NCBI RefSeq assembly: GCF_000764305.2
Contig: NW_025944223.1
Coordinates: forward strand, 44,562-108,561
Origin: Hyalella azteca
Lineage: Eukaryota; Arthropoda; Malacostraca; Amphipoda; Hyalellidae
DNA length: 64,000 nt
Reading direction: 5' to 3'
Shown here: in pieces, positions 48,101-57,799 of the stretch
Layout: each line of letters starts with the position of its first letter
Numbering within the stretch: position 1 is the first letter of the stretch
Translations under genes and position numbers: made by a program
Notes under the pieces: generated by a model
Told to the model about the DNA's origin: nothing
Database searches by the model: none
What the model saw: only the letters and a program-made list of their open reading frames with translations

Positions 48101-50255
48101 GGCGCTGTTGCTCGCAGAAAGGCAATTGCCATATATAACCCTGATTGTCCCTAGCATGAAGAACAGTTGTGGCGTTCGAGTGAATTGTTGCGATTAACAC
48201 ACCGTTGATGTCTAACTAACACGTCCTAAATAAGGTGAGCTTAGCATTAACATTCAATCCTTATCCTTAACATGCTTCAGCCCTTGCATTTCATGTCAGC
48301 TAGTCAGGAAGAAACGCGTATTCTGTCAAAAAAATTGTTCCGTGCAATAACCTCCCTGTTATTGTAAAGCCACATTGACCAATTTTATTTCATTCTTTCT
48401 TAGCTGATGTACTAACATATTTTTATAAAAAATTATAGTTAAGATAAGCAATACTGCATCGTCTTAAGCTCGAGAGATAAAGTTCGCATTGTTATCAGTG
48501 CTGTCGTCTGCCCTAGAGTTCGGTGGAGAAGAACGGGGATTTGGCCGCTGCACCGGAAGAGGCGGCAGTGGAGGAGGCCAGCAGTCCGGCCACTGAGGAG
48601 GCTCCTCAGAGCAGTGACGCCCCAAGCGAGGAACCCGTGCCTCCTGAAGCCGAGGTGCTCTCCGCTCAAGAGGTGGATCGCATAGAACAATTTTAACAAT
48701 TTTTTTTACTTAATTCGCTTAGATCTCAAAGCAGCGAAAGCATGATGATGCTGCCAAAAGTACGTGCAATATTCAATAAAGCTATCGATGGATCAAGCAT
48801 AACATCGCTGCCCAAGTTGGGTTTATGGTCCTATATTAAACTTAGTATTTACTTTTAATTAACAGAAAGCAACTCAAAATTATTCTGAAATATTAGTTCG
48901 TGGCGTGTATGTTTCCTAATGGACGAAAGCATAAGATTCTGGATGATTTTAAACTGCAACTGTATTGAATGCTTTGAATTATAGAGGATCTGCAGGACCA
49001 TTTAGCATCACCCGGTCGTTTATTTGAGTCTCGCATAAAATTGATTGCAATTTGCTTCAATGATGAAATTTTTGCTGTTATTGTTCAGCTTCACTTTGAC
49101 AAGTTCTTTTTAGCTATTCTCATCGATGATATTGCAATCCTGTGAGAGCATTCAGTGGCGATGTGATTTCGACATTTTGGTTATCACGTTTTCACAAAGC
49201 ACGTTTTTGGTTCAACTCCTGATTTCCCTGAAACAGTTCGTCTCGCAAATGGCTTAAAGAAAAAAATAAAAATAAATGTTCAGGAATTTTTGCCTAAATA
49301 GGATTTATTATTAACAGAGCGTGACAACGGAAGCCTCAGTCGAACCTCCTGAGGCAGCCCCAACTGAAACTGCACCGACTCCAGATGCAGCTCCAGTGTC
49401 AGCAGTTCAAGAAGGTGACTAAGCCTTTGTGAAGCATTAACGCAATAATGGACAAATAATTTTTTTTTTCACACCACCCGTGTCATTCCTTCGAAGTGGT
49501 AAAAATTCCACTGGTCACCGCTCTTCCGATGGCGGTGGGAAGTTTCCCGCTGTCGTGCTGATTTTTTCCCCCAAATTGTTTTCTATTAACTTTTGTCTTA
49601 AGCATGAAACCTTCATTTTTCCAGCAATGAAAATTTTTTTGAACTACCTTTCTTTTTCTGACACCCGTGCGCGTTTTATTAATTTTAATGTTTCGAAATT
49701 TTTAACTTCGCTCTGTTTATCCGAACCTTGTTTAAAAAGATCAACTTTTTGGATAAAGAATTTTTTGAGTGACCCTCCCTGCCCTGACAGAAGAAGAGGA
49801 AGAGGCTGGGGACGCTACCGAGGAAGAGAGACCAGAGGCCGAGTGATCGTCAAAGCGCCAATTACGTGACTATTTTTATTGAATGGTAAATACCTCCAAC
49901 GTTTCAGTGCGTTCATTTTAACGTCCTTTAAGCTAACTCATTTTATTTCGCTGTTTTGGTACATAATATCTCAGAATAAAGGATACTATATTTTCAGTAT
50001 ATTGTGATAAAGTCCGTCTCAAAGGCCCTACATTGTTCGGCTCGCATTGCCTTGAGCTTGGAACCGATTGAGCTTATATTGCATAACAAAATTTCTGGCT
50101 AACTTATCACTTTGATCTAATTTAAGCATATCAGATCAACTCACGTCACTCTGGTGTAATCCAGCGACCAACTCTTATCACATTGATTTAATCCAAGCTG
50201 TTGTTTTTCTGTTGCAGACGATCTTTCATCGGACACTGAAACAGACTCGGAGTGA
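36087..50255 (+). CDS. SH3BGR/SH3BGRL-family protein (whole gene, spliced)
   Basis: Homologue of the SH3-domain-binding glutamic-acid-rich proteins, small cytosolic proteins with a thioredoxin-like fold and an acidic tail in the longer members. Coding exons: 36087-36131, 44191-44376, 45202-45387, 48517-48672, 49318-49414, then either 49791-49846 or 50218-50255. All junctions are GT-AG and in phase, giving 241 or 235 residues. Residues 1-15 (MVIKVYVSLISCNQE) are the first strand of the fold. Residues 16-77 carry QQRTIMILESKNI, VAIDITDPSQEEA and TPQIFNEADYCG, and the next exon gives DFDQLDMANECDTLGDFLKL, all signatures of this family. A PxxP stretch (PNAKVPVTPQ) stands where vertebrate SH3BGR has its SH3-binding site. 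The rest is Ala/Pro/Glu-rich and acidic. The function in animals is poorly defined. The gene converges on UTP11. Confidence 0.9.
36204..36425 (-). repeat. interspersed repeat family R1, copy 3 (in SH3BGRL intron 1)
   Basis: Longest R1 copy, inverted relative to 12434-12625. It holds the constant end (AGAATAGAAGTGTC, AAATAGGCCCATGGCCTGTT) at its left and extends to about 36421 (TTTAATTTAAGACTGA). It separates SH3BGRL exon 1 from its diverged duplicate. Confidence 0.8.
36495..36590. repeat. 33-bp tandem repeat, about 3 copies
   Basis: CCTACTTTAATTCCTACTAT starts at 36495 and 36528, and a diverged copy starts at 36561. Confidence 0.85.
36656..36732 (+). other. diverged duplicate of SH3BGRL exon 1 end and donor
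   Basis: TTTCCTCAAGATTTTGTAAGCAAGAG|GTAAG and the downstream GTGATTTAAATTGTCCATC parallel the end of exon 1, its donor and the first intron bases at 36107-36177. An ATG at 36658 opens ten codons (MVSSRFCKQE) that end at the same splice phase. It could serve as an alternative first exon giving a protein without the first strand, or be a dead duplicate. Confidence 0.55.
36733..37205. other. SH3BGRL intron 1, no further feature seen
   Basis: AT-rich intronic sequence with no recognisable repeat. Confidence 0.5.
37215..38535. mobile_element. large foldback element (inverted repeat) in SH3BGRL intron 1
   Basis: The arms, about 37215-37876 and 37966-38535, are reverse complements with scattered differences, around a spacer of about 90 bp. 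Paired landmarks include GGGACAGT / ACTGTCCC near the ends, GTGGCCATTTCTGCA / TGCAGAAATGGCCAC, CAGTAGAACCTTG / AAGGTTCTACTGTG and TAGAATTGTGCACTGGGCAACAT / its complement. GGGTAA-AAGGGACA-like blocks recur inside. No coding part was seen. It is probably a non-autonomous DNA element of foldback type; the superfamily is unknown. Confidence 0.75.
38540..41290. other. SH3BGRL intron 1, mostly featureless
   Basis: A 125-codon open frame at 39468-39845 runs into a CTG tract and is not recognisable. Two short inverted or direct blocks (GCGTGGGAAGATAGGAG near 40500-40540) were noted. Confidence 0.45.
39781..39842. repeat. (CTG)n-rich microsatellite
   Basis: Interrupted GCTGCT/ACTGCT run. It makes polyserine and polyalanine frames on the other strand that should not be read as genes. 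Confidence 0.9.
41294..41530. repeat. 30-bp minisatellite array 1 (intron 1)
   Basis: TAGAGCGAGTCTCGC-CAATT starts at 41411, 41441, 41471 and 41501, an exact 30-bp period. Units before and after are diverged. It lies about 110 bp before an unrelated array with the same period. Confidence 0.9.
41642..42506. repeat. 30-bp minisatellite array 2, about 29 copies (intron 1)
   Basis: Core unit CCAGCCGTGATGCGATCGTG plus GCTATCGTTG. Each typical unit holds a CGATCG palindrome. The first few units (to about 41770) are diverged and the rest almost identical. Three units (near 42067, 42097 and 42157) have GATAGTG in place of GATCGTG. The period is a multiple of 3 and lacks stops, which explains long open frames on both strands (10-residue repeats). 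Its place inside an intron argues against coding. An N at 42507 ends it, so the copy number is unreliable. Confidence 0.95.
42508..42649. repeat. 11-bp minisatellite (intron 1)
   Basis: GGCTGTGTCGT and GGCTGTGTCAC units alternate irregularly for about 13 copies. The array begins directly after the N at 42507. Confidence 0.9.
42655..44190. other. SH3BGRL intron 1, last part
   Basis: Open frames at 43172-43411 and 43547-43846 are not recognisable. A pyrimidine-rich stretch precedes the exon 2 acceptor (TTACGTGCAG). Confidence 0.45.
44191..44376 (+). CDS. SH3BGRL coding exon 2
   Basis: Sixty-two codons, phase 0 at both ends, from ATCAAGAAG to TATTGCGGG. It codes IKKNQQRTIMILESKNIPYV through to TPQIFNEADYCG, the family core. 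The donor GGG|GTGAGG is also the first unit of the minisatellite that follows. Confidence 0.93.
44374..44600. repeat. 17-bp minisatellite repeating the exon-2 splice donor
   Basis: GGGGTGAGGTGCTGTCT repeats about 13 times from the exon 2 border, with GGAG variants and one small rearrangement near 44540. Each unit keeps GGGTGAGG, the same bases as the true donor. Isolated diverged units (GAGGTAAGGTGCTGTCTGG near 44738) lie downstream. Confidence 0.95.
45202..45387 (+). CDS. SH3BGRL coding exon 3
   Basis: Sixty-two codons, phase 0, after TATGTGCAG. It codes DFDQLDMANECDTLGDFLKL, then a charged helix-like LSEDEKKLIKIG-PEDRKKAQERQKE stretch. The donor is GAG|GTGGGG. If unspliced, the frame stops five codons on (45400-45402). 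Confidence 0.9.
45403..48516. other. SH3BGRL intron 3, no feature seen
   Basis: AT-rich intron. No repeat or further exon recognised. Confidence 0.5.
48517..48672 (+). CDS. SH3BGRL coding exon 4
   Basis: Fifty-two codons, phase 0, after GCCCTAG. Rich in Glu, Ala, Pro and Ser (AAAPEEAAVEEASSPATEEA), the acidic tail typical of the family. The donor is GAG|GTGGAT; if unspliced, a stop follows at 48694. Confidence 0.85.
49318..49414 (+). CDS. SH3BGRL coding exon 5
   Basis: Thirty-two codons plus one base after TTATTAACAG. It codes SVTTEASVEPPEAAPTETAP and more of the same. The donor is GAAG|GTGACT, phase 1. Without splicing the frame ends at once in GGT GAC TAA. Confidence 0.85.
49791..49846 (+). 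CDS. SH3BGRL terminal exon 6a
   Basis: After CCCTGACAG, in phase with exon 5, it codes EEEEEAGDATEEERPEAE and stops at 49844. The polyglutamate tail fits the family name. Confidence 0.8.
49975..49980 (+). terminator. poly(A) signal for exon 6a
   Basis: AATAAA stands 129 bases after the exon 6a stop. Confidence 0.6.
50218..50255 (+). CDS. SH3BGRL alternative terminal exon 6b
   Basis: After a long pyrimidine tract and TTGCAG, in the same phase as 6a, it codes DDLSSDTETDSE and stops at 50253. Exon 6a has no usable in-phase donor, so 6a and 6b look mutually exclusive. A possible poly(A) signal, ATTAAA, is at 50532. Confidence 0.65.
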
Positions 50256-51795
50256 TGCGTGATCGACGAGATTCTTCACTACGAGATCTTTTTCACATAT
50301 TTAAATGAAATGTCTTTCCGTGTCATAGTTTTGGGAACGAATCAACTTAGGGGGTTTTATACATGTCATTTCATAATTGAGAGCAGCAGCACCATGACAT
50401 ACTGAACTAAATGTCCCCTAGTGATGTATTCACTAATTAGCTTCGTTGTTATTATTTAATTTGTCAAGTCGAATTCAGGCGAGTCTATGCATTTTGTTGT
50501 GGTTAAGCGCTGTTCATATTGACGCCGGTCAATTAAAATAATGCTGCTCATTTAACATCCGTAATCCCGAGTGCCTTCAGATCTCACCTATCTACTCTCG
50601 CACGCCTCACAACTACCGGCTACGGCCATGCTTTGAACACCCATCTTACCCGCATGCGCTCATTGACTATGCTAGTGAATCGCCGGTAGTTTTGATTCAA
50701 AACACACACGCTTCTCGTGTTTCAAAGTTCAAATAACATGCAAGAAAATTTAATTGGGTAAAACTCGGGTACCGGCACCTTATACGAGCTTACCATGCAA
50801 TTCACAACGCGTAGGTAATAAACGGCAAACCTTCGCTGTGGCGATTGCTAAACTTGGGGTGGCGTTAAGTTTAGCGGAGTCGTTGAGTAGTGCGGTGCGT
50901 CACTCGTTCCTGAGCCATACTAAATACTTCAGAACGCGATGATTAAGCACAATTATTGGAAGTATATTTGTTTGCCTCCTCTCTTAGGACTAAATCGTTT
51001 GATGAAGTGGAAGCATCGTACAAAGCAAGCGAAGCAATTTGTTCTAGCGTGACGACTGAGCAAACGGCTGTGCCGCGCTTTTTGTGGGTCTCTGTAATTT
51101 GTAGATGACTTTCTATTTGCCGAGTTAGCTTAATTTATTAGCAGTGCCAATAGGAGGACCGAACCTGTGATGTAAAGCCTCGTACTGCTCAATCTAAGTT
51201 CTCGCTGGCGCTGAGTGACTCAGTACGGGACTATATTTTCCTTGGCCTCATTTTTCCGGTACTTTTCTCTTAAGTCGACCGGGACGACCAGACTCGAAGA
51301 GAAATCTATTCCGAGAAAAATGAGTCTTAATTTATATTATGACGCTTAGTATTGATAGTTATTAAATCCAGCGATGTTGAACTCGTTCGACAAATCGAAT
51401 GTCTGGAAGAAGCGTCATCAACGTCAAGCGAGCCGCCCTGCAGTTCTACTCAGTAACGTTGGTATTTCCTTGAAAACTTTAAACTAAGGAAAATGTTTTA
51501 AAACTTGACAACTAAAGGCAATGAAGCCATGAATGATATCTATAAGTTTTTGTCTTCTAATTGTCCTCTGTCTTAAACTTGTTAATTCGAATAAATTCAT
51601 TGAAAAAACCTGCAATATTGCTTAATTCCAATTACGAACAAGATGAGTAAAATATGTGGTCATATTCGGCTTCGTAAGTGAAGGAAACAAATGGCCTGAC
51701 ACATAGTTTTCAAAACCCATCATATTCATATTATGTAGCGCTGTAAATAAAAACCAATAAATTCACTGAGGTAGTCATACACGTAGAATAATTCA
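50256..51795. other. intergenic gap between converging genes
   Basis: Holds the 3' UTRs of SH3BGRL (+) and UTP11 (-). A 10-bp inverted repeat AACTACCGGC / GCCGGTAGTT at 50611 and 50682 was seen. No further gene. Confidence 0.5.
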
Positions 51796-51912
51796 CTATT
51801 TTTTTCTAATGTAAGGAAACTTATAAACAGGAGCAGACGTTTCTGTGCCTTTCTTCTCCAACTTTGGATCTGGTAACTTGAAGTTACTTTTGCTCTTGTA
51901 GTGCTGGTATTT
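51796..51912 (-). CDS. UTP11: UTP11 exon 7 (last)
   Basis: Acceptor TGTTTCAG, 38 codons, stop at 51796-51798. It ends [12 protein letters not shown], the basic C-terminus of the family. Confidence 0.93.
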   Translation of the reverse strand, partial: KYQHYKSKSNFKLPDPKLEKKGTETSAPVYKFPYIRKK

Positions 51913-54900
51913 CTGAAACATAAGAAGCGAATGAAGGCGGGGGTGAATTCACACGAGCATCTCACCATCAGCTGGAGTTTGGACTCAAGTTTCTGTTGCA
52001 GGAGGCAGAGTTTGGCGTCGCGCTCCAGCCGCTTGCAGAGCTCCTTGTAGGACTTGGCCTTACTTGACGACGCCGCCTGCAAGCCACCGCACCACGGTTA
52101 ACGTTATCCATCAACATCATGATCCAGGTTAAAATAATTAATACTATATCAGAAACAAAACTACAACATCATCGCTCCATTTTATTCTCTTTGGCTAGTG
52201 AGGTGAGAAATTAGTCAAATTGGGGAAAAATAAAACAAATTTATCATTCGTATTATTCTACTCAAACATTTACACGAGACTTGGTCATTAATAAGTCTTT
52301 AATTAAGAAAACAAGGAAATCGGATTAAGTAAGAGATGCAGAAGGCAACACTAACAAAGACTGGTAGATATTGTGATGAGTAAAATGGACCAGAAGAGTA
52401 ATTAGACCCAAAAGGAAGCAGGAAAAAAGATAGTTTACCTTGAGATCTGTCTTCTGGTAGGTCTGGGCCTGCGGCATGCGCTGGAGCTGGTCGAGTGTGA
52501 GGCGGTTGAAGCGGCGGCTCATGAGGTCAGGATGTGTGTTGAGGAGTTCGGCGGCGCTGCGACCAGCTGCACGACACACAAGCAGATACAATAATAATAA
52601 TGGTTTCAATAGCAAAAGCATTGACTAATTTAATGGACGTAGTTGTGTATTACAATATCACAAACGTGCAATAAATGAAGGTTACAGTATTCATACTTGT
52701 ATACAAGTGATGCTTGTAACCACAAGTAGCGTTCAACACTAAAAAATATAACTCAGTACTCACTGCAGTGAGTGACAGAGCGCGCATTTTCTCGTCGACA
52801 AAAACGTGAAGTCACAGACAGACAGACAGACAGACGGACATGACGAGCACAATAGGGCATTTTTTCCATAAATGAGAAAATGTGGTGAAAATAAGTGTAC
52901 TTTTATTTATGCAATAGACATTGTACCCTGGGCGCCCAAAGCGGATCAACTAAACATTAACGTTTCAAATATAAAAATCAAAATCTTTGCAGAAATACAA
53001 TTTTTACCCTTAAATGTTGCTGAACAAAGCATACATACGTTAAATAAAAAAATATAAAATTATGTCTATAAAAACGAATTTAAAGGATCATGTTTCTCAT
53101 TTTCAACAAGCATGAGTTCGGAGACACATTCAGAACTAGTATGGGGCACATGTGTTGCATTTTTTTTTTGCTAGTGTGGCTTTATACCAGTAATCAGGAC
53201 CAAGCTTTTACGTCTCATTCACAGAAGAGTGAAAAAATAATATTATTGAAACAATACATCGGATTCTGAGTGAACTGCTTGCAACAAGATGCTGTAGGTA
53301 AACTCAGACGTGCCTTCTTCCTCAGTATCAACGAAGAGTAAATGAGTGTTCTGGGTGTCCGGCTCCTCATCGGTGCTGGGCTCCAAGAAGTGAAGAGTTG
53401 CACGCAACTTGTCAATTTTCTTGCACTCCATACTCCTGCAACAACATAAATATCTTACTCTGCATTTAAAACAAGGTACACCAATCCCAAAATATTGTTA
53501 TTTTACAATCTATTCTGCAGACAATTTATAAAGATTGTGTCACATTCAAAAAGAACTACTACCGTATGTGAAGCATAAGCTAAATTGAAGAAAGGGATAG
53601 AACTTTCAAGGAATTATTTTTTAATTAAACACCATTGTTAACACGTTGACTATGTATTGGTACATATGCGTACCACAAAATGTATTTCTCCAGGAGGTAG
53701 TGGTAGGTACATAATTCAGGTTGCCTAAAATCGGCCAAATCCGAGAACAAAAAGGCCAAAAAAGGCCGATAATTCAATGTATATTAGTTTATTTGTAGGT
53801 TCCGCTATAAAAATTCCATATATTTTCTTTTTGCAGTATTTAAAATTTAATTAGGAAGTACCCCCTATATATCATAAATTTTAGCCGGCCAACGCAATTG
53901 GGAAGAACTGAATCACGGAATTTGTCCAGAAAAAATGACCGTCTGGCAACTCTGCTTAAAAAAAGTACAAAAAATGAAATAATTGTACAAGATGAAACAA
54001 TCGTAGTCAACGTGTTAAGGCAAACTGAACAAATTAAACAGAGAGGACAATTTGTTATGAAAATATTATTAAATTACCGGTATTTCAACTTGAATGTAAA
54101 CTGCTACTTGCAATTCGAATCATGCCTATAGAAGTTCACATGCATCCAGCATGTTTATGAAAAGATCTTTAAAAACATAATTTTTTATAACAATTTAAAA
54201 TTCAGAGAAGTCAATAAATGAATTATTGAAGCCACCAATAACATTATCAATTTATGCATTTTCAAAATTAAAAATAAATTTCTGCATCCTTGAAAGAAAA
54301 TCAACACCTGCAACAATCAATTTAATGCATTTCCTAAATTCAAATTAACTTTCTGCATCCTTGAAAGAAAATTGACACCGGCAACATAATCAATTTAATG
54401 TCTTTCCTAAATTCAAATTAAATTTCTGCATCCTTGAACGAAAATTGACACCTGCAGCAAAGCTCACCTTCTAAATTTAACATATGTCAGGTCAGCCAAG
54501 ACATCCTTGCAGGTCAACTCCTTGATGATTACTTTCTCTTTGAATTTCCAAAATTCAAATTAAATTTCTGCATCCACAAAAGAACATAGACACCTGCAAC
54601 ATAATCAATTTAATGCATTTCCAAAATTCAAATTAAATTTCTGCATCCTTGAAAGAAAATTGACACCTGCAGCAAAGCTCACCTTCTAAATTTAACATAT
54701 GTCAGGTCAGCCAAGACATCCTTGCAGGTCAACTCCTTGACGATTACTTTTTCTTTGTGTAAGCCATTCTGCAAAACAGGGTAATTCCATTATTACACAT
54801 ACAGAAAACAAAACAATTCAAACAATGACTCAGGAGTGAGTTCTCTATGAGCACCTACATTATAGGTGTACCATCTAAACATAAACATTTGCTGACATTT

Positions 54901-56146
54901 TCCATAGTAATTTCTTATCAAAATTCTGCATAACCCTGAATGGAGAGTAAAATTTGCAAGGGTTAATGATAAATTATTTTCTGAGCATTTACATTACCTC
55001 AGTCACTAGCAAGCAACAATTATTAATAGAAACTTGGACCTATTTTTGGGCATCACCAATGCTCCAGCAAAAATGAAAACAATGCTATTACATTTTCTTT
55101 GAATTATAATAATACATTTTAACAATCAATCAAAAATTTCAACATTTGCTGCATTCATTACAACAAAATAAAATAAAATAATTTTCACATTTCCGTGGCA
55201 CTCATATGGAGTGAATGGAGCTTACTTCAGTTTGACTGTTGATCATGTGGAAGTAAAACTCATCAGGATTCTTCTCTAAAGCCCTCTTGTGCAGCTTCTT
55301 CAGTAGTTTCTTTTTTGCAGACTGATCTCTGCAAGAATACAATTAATGGGTTACTCCAGTTCATCTGGAAAGTCAAACTCAAACTTACTACCGGTACCTA
55401 CTCAAGTAGAGTCAATAATTTCTATAAAACAACATAATAATCTTTTTTATTATTCCACATGCATGATGGAGCTGTCAAGGATTTTGAAAAAAAATACTCC
55501 TAAGAAAATATGCCAAGTTGAAAAAGGATGACTGGAAAATTTGTTCAATATAAATATAAAAAGAAAATGCAATTTTTAATTTAGATTATTGAAAAAAATT
55601 TTATCACCAAGAAATTTTTAGGAAGATGAGTAGCAAATAAATGTAATGTTATAATACGTATATACAGGTACCTACCATACATATAGGTAATCAGAATATC
55701 AGATTCTAGGTCATTTAGCAATTAAGTAAATGGAACACATTTTAAGAGAAAATTCTATTGATTCACACACAGGAATGTCCTGTATAGTACACAAAGTGTT
55801 GAATGTTAGCAATTTGAATAAGAATATAAAGGAGTCCAATGAATTTGATACTGCAGTTTCATAATGTGTGATCAATGAATAAATTTCTAAGCAACTATAA
55901 ATTGTTCAGGGTGAATGACATCAAAATATTCCATTAACCCATAATATTATTTAACAAGCTATGCATAACTCTAAAGGAATAATTTTTGAACCGTATTTTC
56001 TAAGAAACACAGGTTCAAGGCACTTACGCAGCTCGCACTTTGTAGTCTTTCTTCTTTTCAAGAGGACCAAGGTGAGCTCGAGCTTCATTTTGGTGTCTCT
56101 CTCTGTGAACTTTTTGAGTTTTCATAGCATTCTTAAAAGATGACAT
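51796..56146 (-). CDS. UTP11: UTP11, U3 snoRNA-associated SSU-processome protein (whole gene, spliced)
   Basis: UTP11 is a nucleolar component of the small-subunit processome, needed with U3 snoRNA for 18S pre-rRNA processing. Seven exons on the minus strand (56146-56028, 55328-55226, 54768-54683, 53435-53314, 52566-52439, 52076-51966, 51912-51796) join in phase to 261 residues, close to the roughly 250 of animal homologues. Recognisable blocks, in order: [102 protein letters not shown] and the C-terminal [12 protein letters not shown]. The protein is very basic, as expected for an RNA-bound factor. Six introns, five of them GT-AG; intron 4 appears to use a GC donor. Exon 3 has a partial duplicate in intron 3. 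The gene converges on SH3BGRL. Confidence 0.95.
51966..52076 (-). CDS. UTP11: UTP11 exon 6
   Basis: Acceptor GGCTTGCAG, donor ATG|GTGAGA, phase 0. It codes [20 protein letters not shown] and a Leu/Lys-rich helical stretch. Confidence 0.92.
52439..52566 (-). CDS. UTP11: UTP11 exon 5
   Basis: Acceptor CGTGCAG, donor AAG|GTAAAC, phase 1 to 0. It codes [20 protein letters not shown] and [11 protein letters not shown], the conserved RRFNR region. It is noticeably GC-rich against its introns. Confidence 0.92.
52816..52840. repeat. (GACA)n microsatellite
   Basis: Six GACA units in UTP11 intron 4, the same motif as at 6384-6405. Confidence 0.9.
53314..53435 (-). CDS. UTP11: UTP11 exon 4 (GC donor)
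   Basis: Acceptor GTTGCAG. It codes [20 protein letters not shown] to [11 protein letters not shown]. The only border that keeps the frame into exon 5 is GAAG|GCACGT, a GC donor. If read on, the frame stops at 53243 after a tail unlike the family. Confidence 0.85.
54256..54680. repeat. tandem repeats around the exon 3 duplicate (UTP11 intron 3)
   Basis: AAATTCAAATTAAATTTCTG, CATCCTTGAAAGAAAATTGACACC and AATCAATTTAATGCATTTCC blocks recur five or so times at roughly 75-80 bp. The exon 3 copy is inserted between them with a 215-bp offset, so unequal crossing-over among these blocks is the likely cause. Confidence 0.8.
54468..54542 (-). pseudogene. partial duplicate of UTP11 exon 3 with intact donor
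   Basis: Near-identical to the last three quarters of exon 3, in an open frame ([20 protein letters not shown]), with the same GTGAGC donor. The first bases of the exon and its acceptor are replaced by the surrounding AT-rich repeat, so it cannot splice in as a normal exon unless a cryptic acceptor is used. Confidence 0.85.
54683..54768 (-). CDS. UTP11: UTP11 exon 3
   Basis: Acceptor TTTTGCAG, donor AG|GTGAGC. It codes [20 protein letters not shown] and DLTYVKFR. Its last 70 or so bases and donor recur 215 bp downstream. Confidence 0.92.
55226..55328 (-). CDS. UTP11: UTP11 exon 2
   Basis: Acceptor TTCTTGCAG, donor GAA|GTAAGC, ends in phase 0. It codes [20 protein letters not shown] and [14 protein letters not shown]. 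Confidence 0.93.
56028..56146 (-). CDS. UTP11: UTP11 exon 1
   Basis: Starts ATGTCATCTTTTAAG; 39 codons plus two bases, donor GC|GTAAGT. It codes [20 protein letters not shown] and the conserved [14 protein letters not shown]. No upstream in-frame alternative is needed. Confidence 0.93.
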
Positions 56147-56149
56147 GGC

Positions 56150-56894
56150 TGACGGCAGTAATGGTTAACTCTTATTACAAACCAGTAAAAAGTAGCCACT
56201 ATTGATTATTTTTTGGAGATTTTAACACAATATCATGCACACAAAGCATCTATTTAACTTTCTGAAAAATGAGATATAGTGGACACAAATTAAATTGAAA
56301 AATTAAATATAGTGGACACAAATTAAATTGAAAAATTAAATATAGTGGACACAAATTAAATTGGAGTTCATCTCTCAGGCAGAGAGATTATGCACCACAT
56401 GCTAACAATGTTCTTAAGTCCAGTGTAACCAGATTGAGTGGGTAAGATACTAAGTTAGGGTTCGTTTTGTTCACTTAAACCAAGATCGGGCTTTAGTGCA
56501 TTGTATAAAAATACTTGAACCAATATCACTCACTGATTTTGTCTTGTTTGAAATTGCTTTCATTGCCAGAAACTAAAAAAAGAAACAAGTCAGCATTGGC
56601 AAATGCATCACAACATTTTTGTTTCACAAAAGTCTGCTGGCTTCCATAGGTAGTCAATGATCAGCTGGCTCTGGCCTAAGCATTTGACTCATCTGCTAAG
56701 ACTGGATGTGTCCCTCATCAAGAACTTTGAGCATCGTAATAATGATAGTCCCTTGAGATACTTGAATCTTTGAACGACATTTAAATAGAGTTAAAATTTG
56801 CATTCTGCAAAAACTGATGCTGATCTTTATAGAAAAATATATCATCTATCATATTTTACCCTTTGTTAAATGTAACTCCTTTTCAAGGTTTATA
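56150..56894. other. upstream region of UTP11
   Basis: Probable promoter and 5' UTR. A 33-bp tandem repeat lies at 56274-56365. No clear core promoter element was identified. Confidence 0.45.
56274..56365. repeat. 33-bp tandem repeat, about 2.7 copies
   Basis: GTGGACACAAATTAAATTGA recurs every 33 bp, about 130 bp upstream of the UTP11 start codon. Confidence 0.9.
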
Positions 56895-57799
56895 GGGTAA
56901 ACGCGGTATATTCCGACATCATGGGTACCTAATTCTGACACCTCTCTAGTTTTTCCTTTATATTAAGCTTTGTTTTAGTTCCATGCATTTGTTGATGGTT
57001 GAAATAGTGACATCATACATTTGCGCATCAAACTACTGCCAAAACACTAGGTCTGGGCCATCTAGCGGAAAAATGTCGAGATCCAAAGAGAGACGGTGCA
57101 TGCTACCAAATGAGATCATCAAAAAATGTGTCAAAGTTGACAGTTGACCTTGCTCTACCAAATAGTGATAAACTGTTTGTGTAGAAAGAATATTATGGTT
57201 TGAGACTTTTAAATACGTCTGTGAATATATTAGGAATCCTTTAAGTATACTTGTATTTGCTGATTTCAAGTGGTAAATAAATTAATAGATGATTAAGTTG
57301 AGAAATGCATTTAGACACATAAAAACTAATTCCGACACAACTTGAATTGGACACACACAGCTCGTTTCAAGCTGTGTGCAAAAATTAACATTTTCTTAAT
57401 TAAAAGCTTAATAACTGTTAATTGAAAGCCTAATTAAGTAGTGCTCAATATTCAATAGTGTTCTAATTTAAAGCCATGTCGTATTCCAATACAGCTCACA
57501 CAGCGATCGGAATTTGAACACGTGGATGTTGGAATTGCGTATTAGTACAATTTAAAGCGCGGTCGGAATACGTCTCACCACGTGCTGAATATAGTCACAC
57601 AGTGTCAGAATATAGGGATTTGGTAGGTTTGCATTCTAAAGGCTTTTAAATAAATATGGCAACATTTTGTGATGTTTCATCATTGCTGGCTTGTAGTATG
57701 GTGTTTTGAGAGTCACGTAAAGCAAACAGAACTCGAGTAACGCATACGGTTATTTTTTTTATAGTTTTTCATTTCTCGATGCGTTCTTAATGCAGGATG

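Noticed and set aside
53243..53313. Unspliced C-terminal extension of UTP11 exon 4
   Set aside because: The tail does not resemble the family, while the in-phase join to exon 5 restores a complete UTP11; kept only as a possible retained-intron form.
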